This document shows, in pieces, positions 1 through 5,283 of a stretch of 6,901 nt of DNA. How positions within the stretch are numbered: position 1 is the stretch's first letter; each line of letters starts with the position of its first letter. The translations under genes were made by a program, and so were the position numbers. The stretch comes from Prochlorothrix sp035286285 (GTDB lineage Bacteria > Cyanobacteriota > Cyanobacteriia > Prochlorotrichales > Prochlorotrichaceae), in assembly GCA_035286285.1 (NCBI GenBank), contig JAYKJG010000421.1, forward strand, positions 1-6,901. The letters run 5' to 3'. The notes beneath the pieces were generated by a model, which searched no databases, was not told where the DNA came from, and worked only from the letters and a program-made list of their open reading frames with translations.

Positions 1-311
1 ATGACTATCTTGAGGGGGCACCGGAGTTAATTGTGGAGGTTGCGGCGAGTACGGCTTCCTATGATTTGCATGATAAGCTGCGGGCCTACCGACGCAATGG
101 GGTGCGGGAGTATATTGTCTGGCTGACCCAGGAGCAAGCTTTACGGTGGTATCGACTGGAGGAGGGGGAATATCGGCCTCAGGAGCCGGATGCAGAGGGG
201 CTGATTAAAAGTGGGGTGTTTCCGGGGCTGTGGTTGGCGGTGGAGGCGTTATTGGCGGGCCAGATGGCGATCGTGTTGCAGGTGTTGCAGCAGGGTATCG
301 CGGCCCGGTAG
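1..311 (+). CDS. Uma2 family protein (DUF820), type A, 3' part only
   Basis: The reading frame is open at the left edge; the first full codon is at position 3 and 102 codons remain before TAG at 309-311. It matches the C-terminal 102 residues of the type A Uma2 protein at 3801-4457 with only a handful of substitutions, so the family call rests mainly on that complete copy. The visible part holds the second half of the predicted PD-(D/E)xK nuclease core: the LIVEV strand with its glutamate, then a helix with LHDKLRAY carrying the conserved lysine, then NGVREYIVWL. The N-terminal half with the PD motif lies outside the window. The last residues differ from the other copy (GIAAR against GIGARS). 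Uma2 proteins are very numerous in cyanobacteria and their biological role is not established. The gene is followed after 29 bases by a type B Uma2 gene. Confidence 0.9.
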   Translation, partial: DYLEGAPELIVEVAASTASYDLHDKLRAYRRNGVREYIVWLTQEQALRWYRLEEGEYRPQEPDAEGLIKSGVFPGLWLAVEALLAGQMAIVLQVLQQGIAAR

Positions 312-328
312 CCTAGGCTCACTGAAGT

Positions 329-333
329 GAGGA
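329..333 (+). promoter_or_regulatory. Ribosome binding site of type B Uma2 gene
   Basis: GAGGA lies 7 bases before the ATG at 341. It supports that ATG as the start in a gap of only 29 bases after the preceding stop. Confidence 0.6.
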
Positions 334-340
334 AACTGAA

Positions 341-961
341 ATGAATGTTTTAGTGCCAGATAAACTAGATGTTATCCACTTTGAGGATTTCATTGCTTGG
401 TACCCTGAGCAGTCCGAAACTTGCTATGAGCTTCATCAAGGGGCCATTGTAGCGATGCCAAAGCCCAAGGGCAAACATTCAGAAATTGCCGGGTTTTTAA
501 TAGCTGAACTTAATTTTGAAATTAGACGGCTAGGTCTCTCCTATGTTATTCCTCGGGAATGCATTGTGAAGTGCGATGATTTTTCGGGCTATGAGCCGGA
601 TGTGATTGTATTAGACCGGAACAAGTTGGGGAGTGAGCCGCGTTGGGAAGCGGAGTCTACTATTACTCAGGGTGAAACTGTGCCGATCGTAATTGAGGTG
701 GTGAGCAGTAATTGGAGCGATGATTATGCTTTGAAACTAGATGCCTATGAGACGTTAGGCATTCAAGAATACTGGATTGTGGATTATTTAGGGATTGGTG
801 GTCGCAAGTTTATTGGTAGTCCAAAGCAGCCTACGCTTTCTGTTTATCACTTAGAGAATGGAGAGTATGCTGTAAAGCAATATAAAAAAGATCAGTTAAT
901 GGAGTCGTTGATTTTTCCGGAGATAAGACTAAGTGTGTCGGAGATTTTTACAGCTTGTTAG
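341..961 (+). CDS. Uma2 family protein (DUF820), type B, predicted PD-(D/E)xK nuclease fold
   Basis: A 206-residue protein of usual Uma2 length. Residues fitting the family's restriction-endonuclease-like core are present: Glu30 in YELHQG, Asp87 in EPDVIV, Glu119 in VIEVVS and Lys132 in YALKLDAY, followed by GIQEYWIVDY at 140-149. The stretch 157-169 (FIGSPKQPTLSVY) is shared with the other type B protein at 3047-3706. Over residues 114-176 the two are about 71% identical, with weaker similarity in the N-terminal half. An active site that looks complete argues against decay, but the substrate and role of Uma2 proteins are unknown. The DNA is visibly more AT-rich than the right-hand type B copy. 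It sits directly after a type A gene and 75 bases before a DUF29 gene. Family call secure, function open. Confidence 0.93.
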   Translation: MNVLVPDKLDVIHFEDFIAWYPEQSETCYELHQGAIVAMPKPKGKHSEIAGFLIAELNFEIRRLGLSYVIPRECIVKCDDFSGYEPDVIVLDRNKLGSEPRWEAESTITQGETVPIVIEVVSSNWSDDYALKLDAYETLGIQEYWIVDYLGIGGRKFIGSPKQPTLSVYHLENGEYAVKQYKKDQLMESLIFPEIRLSVSEIFTAC

Positions 962-1024
962 AAATATCAGGTCAGCACGTCTGGGGTTCTCTTGCCTGAT
1001 TAATCGAGGTGGCCTGTTGGTTGA

Positions 1025-1029
1025 GGGAG
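1025..1029 (+). promoter_or_regulatory. Ribosome binding site deciding the DUF29 start
   Basis: GGGAG, within the purine-rich run 1023-1030, lies 7 bases before the ATG at 1037. That favours the ATG over the in-frame TTG at 1031, which would be almost on top of the site. Confidence 0.5.
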
Positions 1030-1036
1030 ATTGAGG

Positions 1037-1507
1037 ATGTGGACTGAAGCGCAAACAAAACAGAAAAGTCTTTATGAGGTTGATTACCATCTTTGGATAC
1101 TGGAAACCATCCAGCAGTTAAAGAACCGAAACTTTTCCGATTTAGATTTAGAGAATTTGATCGAGGAGGTCGCAGATTTGGGTCGCCGGGATAAAAGAAA
1201 GCTAGAAAGCTTGTTGACCCGATTACTCGAACATTTGCTCAAGTTAGCTTACTGGGATTCTGAAAAAGAGAGAAATCTTGGACATTGGCAAGGTGAAATC
1301 AGAACCTTCCGCAAACAAATCAAAAGAGAACTAAGCGCTAGCCCAAGCTTAAAAAAATATTGTCAAGATATTTTTCAAGATTGTTATCAGGATGCAAGGG
1401 AAATTATTAGCGATCGATCCCAGATTCCCCTTGCTCGATTTCCTGAAACGCCGATCGCTCAGTTAGAACAAGCATTGGATGAAAATTGGTTTCCACAGGA
1501 CACTTGA
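1037..1507 (+). CDS. DUF29 family protein, first copy
   Basis: A 156-residue protein with the hallmarks of DUF29 in order: LYEVDYHLW at 12-20, DLENLIEEVADLGRRDKRKL near 37-56, LLEHLLKLAYW at 63-73, HWQGEIRTFRKQI at 83-95, SPSLKKY at 102-108, CYQDAR at 116-121 and a final WFP at 151-153. It is predicted to be mostly alpha-helical, soluble and highly charged, with no signal peptide or membrane segment. The molecular function of DUF29 is unknown; the family is common in cyanobacteria. It aligns without gaps to the second DUF29 protein (2480-2956), with about 82 of 143 residues identical. Its DNA is noticeably AT-rich: one 60-base sample gave about 38% G+C against about 55% in an equivalent sample of the other copy. 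Start set at the ATG preceded by GGGAG; an in-frame TTG two codons earlier is less likely. Confidence 0.92.
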   Translation: MWTEAQTKQKSLYEVDYHLWILETIQQLKNRNFSDLDLENLIEEVADLGRRDKRKLESLLTRLLEHLLKLAYWDSEKERNLGHWQGEIRTFRKQIKRELSASPSLKKYCQDIFQDCYQDAREIISDRSQIPLARFPETPIAQLEQALDENWFPQDT

Positions 1508-1558
1508 CTGTGGAAGTACTACCCATCTGCCCAAGTCAAATATATCTATTTTGTAACG

Positions 1559-2389
1559 ATGACGATCGCCCTGCCCAGACCCCTTCACGCTCCCCTCAAT
1601 ATCCGCTGGGAACCCTTACCCGATGATTTTGTTTTACCCGATGATCCCGTGGAAAGTACGCTACAGCCTTTATTAGCAGCCGCTTTACGAGAGGCTTTGG
1701 AACTGGCCGATCGGATTCCTGCCCACTGTTTAATCGCCTCTAATTTTGGCCTTTGTGCTGTAGTGGACGGGAAGACCATTGTTAAAGCGCCGGATTGGGT
1801 CTATGTGCCCAGGGTGCAATCCGTGGCAGTGGGTGCTGTTCGCCGCAGTTATACCCCAAATTTGGAGGGGGAAAAACCGGCGATTGTCATGGAGTTTATC
1901 TCAGCAACGGAGGGGGGAGAGTATTCCATTAAGCCCTCCTATCCCTATGGAAAATGGTTTTTCTACGAGCAAATTCTCCAGGTTCCGATCTACGTGATTT
2001 TTGAACCCGATATTTGTTATTTGGAGGTTTATCAGTTACAGGAGGGGCAATACAAGGCGCTACAACCCGATACAGATGGGCGCTATTGGCTAGGGGAGAT
2101 TGGCTTGTTTTTAGGGGTCTGGCAGGGGCAAAAGGCAGAGGTGACGGCTCCTTGGTTGCGGTGGTGGGATGAGTCGGGGCGGCTTTTGCTGTGGGGCAGT
2201 GAGCGGATTGCCGAGGAGCGGCTGCGGGCAGAACAGGCCGAAGGGGAAGCCTTGCAAGAACGGCTGCGGGCGGAACAGGCTGAAGGGGAAGCCTTGCAGG
2301 AACGGTTGCGGGCAGAGCGATCGGAGGCTCAATTTCAGGCGTTACAGGAGCGGCTACGATCGCTGGGGGTTGATTTAGGGCCGGATTAA
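1559..2389 (+). CDS. Uma2 family protein (DUF820), type C, with C-terminal coiled coil
   Basis: A 276-residue protein in two parts. Residues about 16-200 are a Uma2 domain with candidate catalytic positions Asp79 (KAPDWV), Glu112 (VMEFIS) and Lys132 (YGKWFF), then YEQILQVPIYVIFEP. Residues about 214-268 form a charged helix, almost certainly a coiled coil, with two near-perfect 14-residue units (221-234, 235-248) and a 16-residue variant (249-264). The opening WEPLPDDFVLPDDPVE is typical of this long cyanobacterial subtype. It is clearly more distant from types A and B than the paired copies are from each other, and it sits at the centre of the array. No convincing Shine-Dalgarno sequence precedes the ATG; the 51-base gap upstream contains an AT-rich patch (1539-1552). 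The coiled coil suggests self-association or a partner protein, which is inference. Function unknown. Confidence 0.92.
   Translation: MTIALPRPLHAPLNIRWEPLPDDFVLPDDPVESTLQPLLAAALREALELADRIPAHCLIASNFGLCAVVDGKTIVKAPDWVYVPRVQSVAVGAVRRSYTPNLEGEKPAIVMEFISATEGGEYSIKPSYPYGKWFFYEQILQVPIYVIFEPDICYLEVYQLQEGQYKALQPDTDGRYWLGEIGLFLGVWQGQKAEVTAPWLRWWDESGRLLLWGSERIAEERLRAEQAEGEALQERLRAEQAEGEALQERLRAERSEAQFQALQERLRSLGVDLGPD
2219..2302 (+). repeat. Two tandem 42-bp units encoding a 14-residue coiled-coil repeat
   Basis: Units 2219-2260 and 2261-2302 differ at 3 of 42 bases, and all three changes are synonymous third positions, so both encode RLRAEQAEGEALQE exactly. Fourteen residues equal two heptads, so adding or losing a unit keeps the coiled-coil register. 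A diverged 48-base third unit follows at 2303-2350. Confidence 0.93.
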
Positions 2390-2466
2390 TCAAAGTGTCC
2401 AACCGAAAGTTTAATCATGCGATTACAGCCGTCTGTTCAACGGGCCGATCGCTTGAATCTAGTACG

Positions 2467-2474
2467 AGGAGGAG
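2467..2474 (+). promoter_or_regulatory. Strong ribosome binding site deciding the second DUF29 start
   Basis: AGGAGGAG ends 5 bases before the ATG at 2480. It is the best Shine-Dalgarno sequence in the window and rules against the in-frame ATG at 2417, which would add 21 residues with no counterpart in the other DUF29 protein. Confidence 0.8.
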
Positions 2475-2479
2475 CCAGA

Positions 2480-2956
2480 ATGGTGCAAGAAAGGGTGTCT
2501 GTGCAACAATCGCTCTACGAACAGGACTACTATCTCTGGCTAGAGGCGACGGCTCGTTTCTTAGAAGCGGGGCAACTGGAGAAGTTAGATCGAGAGAATT
2601 TGTTGGAGGAAATTTTAGACTTGGGGCGGCGGGATCAGCGGAAGCTAGAAAGTCTTTTAACCCGGTTGTGGGAGCATCTCTTAAAGTTGGGATATTGGCG
2701 ATCGGAACTGGGGCGGAATCAAGCCCATTGGCGTGGAGAGGTGACTAATTTCCGGGTTCAGATTCAACGGGAACTCAAGGTGAGTCCTAGTTTGCGGCGT
2801 TACTGCGAGGGGGTTTTGGAGGAGTGTTATCAGGATGCAAGGCGAATCGTGGCGCAGCGGGCGGCGTTACCGGTAGAACTGTTGCCAGAGGAGCCGATCG
2901 CGGATTTGGATCAGGTTTTGAGTCTGGACTGGTTCCCGAATCCAGGGCAGGGCTAA
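2480..2956 (+). CDS. DUF29 family protein, second copy
   Basis: A 158-residue protein carrying the full DUF29 pattern: LYEQDYYLW at 12-20, DRENLLEEILDLGRRDQRKL near 37-56, LWEHLLKLGYW at 63-73, HWRGEVTNFRVQI at 83-95, SPSLRRY at 102-108, CYQDAR at 116-121 and WFP at 151-153. It aligns end to end and without gaps with the first copy (1037-1507), at about 57% identity. The start at 2480 is chosen for the strong AGGAGGAG upstream and for matching the N-terminus of the first copy, which begins at the same distance from LYE. It is predicted to be soluble and helical; molecular function unknown. It lies 90 bases after the type C Uma2 gene and is followed by a repeated spacer and a type B Uma2 gene, so each DUF29 gene neighbours a type B gene. 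Confidence 0.92.
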   Translation: MVQERVSVQQSLYEQDYYLWLEATARFLEAGQLEKLDRENLLEEILDLGRRDQRKLESLLTRLWEHLLKLGYWRSELGRNQAHWRGEVTNFRVQIQRELKVSPSLRRYCEGVLEECYQDARRIVAQRAALPVELLPEEPIADLDQVLSLDWFPNPGQG

Positions 2957-2960
2957 ATCC

Positions 2961-3038
2961 GAGGGATGGAGTCTCGCGGGTTGAGTTCGGTGGCTGTTGG
3001 TGGCCGATCGATCGCGGGTTCTAGCAATAATAGGCAGG
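2961..3038 (+). repeat. Intergenic repeat, copy 1 (before type B Uma2)
   Basis: A 78-base spacer segment related to 3705-3773. Shared blocks in the same order are an 11-base start (GAGGGATGGAG), an exact 22-base block at 2989-3010 centred on GGCTGTTGGTGGCC, TTCTAGCAAT at 3019-3028 and ATAGGCAGG at 3030-3038. The segments between the blocks differ in length by amounts that are not multiples of three, which points to non-coding DNA. Confidence 0.85.
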
Positions 3039-3046
3039 TAAGTTTA

Positions 3047-3706
3047 ATGGCAATGATTGCACAACTGAGTACGGAACCCACCCTTAGAACCTTTGAATCT
3101 GGTGAATCCCAATTCTTGAACCTTGAAGAATTTCTGGATCAGTATCCGGATGGAGGGGGACGTTTTGAGTTGCGAGATGGAGTCATTGTTGAGATGCAGG
3201 CAACAGGAACCCATGAACGGGTGGCGGGTTTTTTGGCCCTGGAGTTAGGGTTAGAAATTAGGCGGTTGGAGTTGCCTTTTTTTATTCCTCGACAAGCGAT
3301 CGTGAAGGGGTTTGAGTCGGATCGATCGGGGTATATTCCCGATGTGATGGTGGTGGATGGCGATCGGCTGCACCATGAACCATTGTGGAAGCTGCGATCG
3401 ACCCTGACCCAGGGTGCTTCGATTCCCTTGGCGATCGAGGTGGTGAGCCAGAATTGGCAGGATGACTATTTGCTGAAGTTGGGTCAGTACGAGCGCTTGG
3501 GAATCCCAGAATATTGGATTGTGGATTATTTGGGGCTGGGAGGACGGCGCTATATTGGCAATCCGAAGCAACCCACGCTTTCGATTTATGAGTTGTCGGA
3601 GGGGGAGTATGGTTTACGGACGTTTACGGGCGATCGGTCGATCGAGTCTCGCCTTTTTCCTGAGTTGAAGCTTACGGCTCAAGATATTTTCCATCAGGGG
3701 CTGTGA
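3047..3706 (+). CDS. Uma2 family protein (DUF820), type B, second copy
   Basis: From the ATG at 3047 this is a 219-residue protein. Core residues are Glu41 (FELRDG), Asp99 (IPDVMV), Glu131 (AIEVVS) and Lys144 (LLKLGQY), followed by GIPEYWIVDY at 152-161 and YIGNPKQPTLSIY at 169-181. It is the closest relative in the window of the gene at 341-961, but with a 12-residue longer N-terminus, different base composition and many substitutions in the N-terminal half. Another ATG lies two codons downstream at 3053. The frame is open back to an ATG at 2966, but that stretch belongs to the repeated spacer and is probably not translated. AGG at 3036-3038 could serve as a weak ribosome site 8 bases before the ATG. 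Predicted nuclease-like fold; biological role unknown. Confidence 0.92.
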   Translation: MAMIAQLSTEPTLRTFESGESQFLNLEEFLDQYPDGGGRFELRDGVIVEMQATGTHERVAGFLALELGLEIRRLELPFFIPRQAIVKGFESDRSGYIPDVMVVDGDRLHHEPLWKLRSTLTQGASIPLAIEVVSQNWQDDYLLKLGQYERLGIPEYWIVDYLGLGGRRYIGNPKQPTLSIYELSEGEYGLRTFTGDRSIESRLFPELKLTAQDIFHQGL

Positions 3707-3773
3707 GGGATGGAGGTTTTGGGAAAGGGTGGCTGTTGGTGGCCGATCGTGGCTTCTAGCAATCCATAGGCAG
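3705..3773 (+). repeat. Intergenic repeat, copy 2 (before type A Uma2)
   Basis: A 69-base segment beginning inside the stop codon of the type B gene. It shares with 2961-3038 the start GAGGGATGGAG, the exact 22-base block (here 3728-3749), TTCTAGCAAT (3754-3763) and ATAGGCAGG (3765-3773). In both places it separates one array gene from the next. Confidence 0.85.
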
Positions 3774-3790
3774 GCAAAGGCAAGAAGAAT

Positions 3791-3794
3791 GGAG
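3791..3794 (+). promoter_or_regulatory. Possible ribosome binding site of type A Uma2 gene
   Basis: GGAG lies 6 bases before the ATG at 3801 and favours it over the ATG at 3789, which overlaps the site. AAGG at 3777-3780 could alternatively serve 3789, so the choice is not firm. Confidence 0.4.
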
Positions 3795-3800
3795 CTAAAT

Positions 3801-4457
3801 ATGATAATGCTACCCACTACACTCCCGACGGTGCTACCCACTTTGGAGAGCGGCGATCGGCTCAGTCGGCCTGAATTTGAACGCCGTTATAGAGCCATGC
3901 CCCACCTCAAAAAAGCTGAATTAATCGAAGGAGTAACCTTTGTGGCATCCCCTGTACGAGTTCACCTCCATGGCCAGCCCCATAGCGATATTTTGGCGTG
4001 GTTGGGCGTTTATCGCGCCCTAACGCCAGGGACTATGGTGTGTGATAACACGACAGTACGGCTGGACTTGGAGAATGAACCCCAGCCTGACGCAATTTTG
4101 CGCTGGGAGGCGGACCAGGGTGGGCAGTCGCGTATTAGTGAGGATGACTATCTTGAGGGGGCACCGGAGTTGATTGTGGAGGTTGCGGCGAGTACGGCTT
4201 CCTATGATTTGCATGATAAGCTGCGGGCTTACCGACGCAATGGGGTGCGGGAGTATATTGTCTGGTTGACGGAGGAGCAAGCGTTGCGGTGGTATCGGCT
4301 GGAGGAGGGCGAATATCGGCCTCAGGAGCCGGATGCGGAGGGATTGATTAAAAGTGGGGTGTTTCCGGGGCTGTGGTTGGCGGTGGAGGCGTTATTGGCG
4401 GGCAGGATGGCTGAGGTTTTGCAGGTCGTGCAGCGGGGCATTGGGGCACGATCGTAG
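3801..4457 (+). CDS. Uma2 family protein (DUF820), type A, complete copy
   Basis: A 218-residue protein from the ATG at 3801; ATG 3789 would add four residues. After the Pro/Thr-rich start and the LESGDRLSRPEFERRY segment (15-30) come the Uma2 core positions: Glu40 (AELIEG), Asp97 (QPDAIL), Glu127 (LIVEVA) and Lys140 (LHDKLRAY), then GVREYIVWLTEEQALRWY to residue 165. The C-terminal half is nearly the same as the partial gene at the left edge: about 24 mismatches in 300 bases, only 2 of them in the first 120. The frame is open upstream to a GTG at 3729 inside the repeated spacer, which I do not take as the start. Nuclease-like fold predicted, no established function. It is the last gene of the array; rfbF starts 33 bases later. 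Confidence 0.93.
   Translation: MIMLPTTLPTVLPTLESGDRLSRPEFERRYRAMPHLKKAELIEGVTFVASPVRVHLHGQPHSDILAWLGVYRALTPGTMVCDNTTVRLDLENEPQPDAILRWEADQGGQSRISEDDYLEGAPELIVEVAASTASYDLHDKLRAYRRNGVREYIVWLTEEQALRWYRLEEGEYRPQEPDAEGLIKSGVFPGLWLAVEALLAGRMAEVLQVVQRGIGARS
4144..4443 (+). repeat. Long direct repeat, second copy of bases 1-300
   Basis: Bases 4144-4443 match bases 1-300 without gaps at about 92% by hand comparison: 2 mismatches in the first 120 bases, 7 in the next 60, 3 in the next 60 and 12 in the last 60. The first copy continues beyond the left edge. Both copies are coding and in the same frame of type A Uma2 genes. Confidence 0.93.
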
Positions 4458-4462
4458 TCGTT

Positions 4463-4489
4463 CCAGATATTTTTAATCAAGGTTTTTAA
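4463..4489 (+). pseudogene. Possible 3' remnant of a type B Uma2 gene
   Basis: Read in frame, these bases encode PDIFNQGF and a TAA stop. The type B protein at 3047-3706 ends in QDIFHQGL and a stop, and the DNA matches it at about 19 of 27 positions. The match is short and could be chance. If real, a type B gene once ended just before rfbF and its tail now supplies the leader of rfbF. No upstream part remains, because the type A gene fills the space. Confidence 0.3.
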
Positions 4490-4490
4490 A

Positions 4491-5261
4491 TTGAAAGCAG
4501 TGATTTTAGCGGGAGGCTATGGGACGCGGCTGAGTGAGGAAACCCATTTGCGGCCTAAGCCCATGGTGGAAATTGGCGGGCATCCAATTTTATGGCATAT
4601 TCTCAAGACCTATTCCGCCCATGGCATTAATGAGTTTGTGATTTGTTGTGGGTATAAGGGCTATGTGATTAAAGAATATTTTGCCAACTATTTTTTGCAC
4701 ATGTCTGATGTGACGTTTCACATGAGTTCTAACCGTATGGAAGTCCATTATCAGCATGTGGAACCCTGGACAGTGACCTTGGTGGATACCGGGGAAAATA
4801 CCATGACGGGGGGACGGCTGAAGCGGGTGCAGTCCTATGTGGAAAATGAGACGTTTTGTTTTACCTATGGGGATGGGTTGAGTGATGTCAATATTACAGA
4901 GTTAATAGCAACCCACCGTCAGCGGGGCTGTTGGGCTACGGTGACTGCCGTACAGCCCCCAGGACGTTATGGATCGTTAAATTTAGAAGAGAATGGACAG
5001 GTGCAAGGTTTTTTAGAGAAACCCCAAGGGGATGGGGGATGGATTAATGGGGGATATTTTGTCCTGGAGCCAGAAATTTTTGAGTTGATTGAGGGCGATC
5101 GCACGGGTTGGGAAAATCAACCCCTCGAAACTCTAGCCATACAACAGCAATTGACTGCCTATCGCCACCAGGGTTTTTGGCAAGCGATGGATACCTTACG
5201 GGATAAAAACTATCTAGAAAGCTTATGGGAAAGTGGCCAAGCTCCTTGGTGTGTGTGGTAA
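4491..5261 (+). CDS. rfbF: Glucose-1-phosphate cytidylyltransferase
   Basis: This enzyme makes CDP-glucose and pyrophosphate from glucose-1-phosphate and CTP, the first step of CDP-deoxysugar synthesis in the cytoplasm. The 256 residues match the family's usual length. Visible features are the nucleotide-binding start AVILAGGYGTRLSEET (3-18), the following RPKPMVEIGG (21-30) with the conserved lysine, the CGYKGYVIKEYF segment (53-64) typical of RfbF rather than of RmlA, YGDGLSD at 126-132 with a metal-binding Asp128, EKP at 176-178, and QAMDT at 231-235 with the second metal-ligand candidate Asp234. The start is a TTG: the protein must begin at MKAVILAGG, and there is no in-frame ATG or GTG at a suitable place upstream. 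CAAGG at 4478-4482 is a modest ribosome site 8 bases before it. rfbG follows after 22 bases. Product call very secure. Confidence 0.97.
   Translation: MKAVILAGGYGTRLSEETHLRPKPMVEIGGHPILWHILKTYSAHGINEFVICCGYKGYVIKEYFANYFLHMSDVTFHMSSNRMEVHYQHVEPWTVTLVDTGENTMTGGRLKRVQSYVENETFCFTYGDGLSDVNITELIATHRQRGCWATVTAVQPPGRYGSLNLEENGQVQGFLEKPQGDGGWINGGYFVLEPEIFELIEGDRTGWENQPLETLAIQQQLTAYRHQGFWQAMDTLRDKNYLESLWESGQAPWCVW
5095..5102. repeat. HIP1 octamer GCGATCGC
   Basis: Complete copy of the palindrome highly iterated in many cyanobacterial genomes; here inside rfbF. Confidence 0.85.
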
Positions 5262-5283
5262 GGCGAAACCGTGGAATTTTGGC

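Noticed and set aside
966..1000. Inverted repeat ATCAGG / CCTGAT between the type B Uma2 and first DUF29 genes
   Set aside because: Only six pairs around a 23-base loop and no T-run, too weak for a terminator.
1504..1550. Promoter-like TTGACT (1504-1509) and TATATC (1541-1546) before the type C Uma2 gene
   Set aside because: The spacing is 31 bases instead of about 17, and the first box overlaps the DUF29 stop codon.
1929..2402. 157-codon open frame on the minus strand opposite the type C Uma2 gene
   Set aside because: It is the shadow of the coiled-coil coding strand, rich in Pro and Ala from reversed Gly/Arg/Leu codons, with no recognisable domain.
2395..2748. 117-codon open frame on the plus strand overlapping the second DUF29 gene
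   Set aside because: The overlapping frame encodes a full conserved DUF29 protein with a strong ribosome site; this one has no family features.
2966..3046. In-frame N-terminal extension of the right type B Uma2 gene from ATG 2966
   Set aside because: The stretch is part of the repeated spacer, whose two copies differ by indels not divisible by three; the left type B protein has no counterpart.
3729..3800. In-frame GTG start of the type A gene at 3729, sharing the peptide AVGGRS with the type B extension
   Set aside because: The peptide comes from the exact 22-base spacer block; the frame diverges right after it, as expected for non-coding DNA.
1..4457. Large inverted repeat suggested by the mirror gene order
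   Set aside because: All genes are on the same strand, so the DNA shows direct similarity only; no reverse-complement arms were seen.
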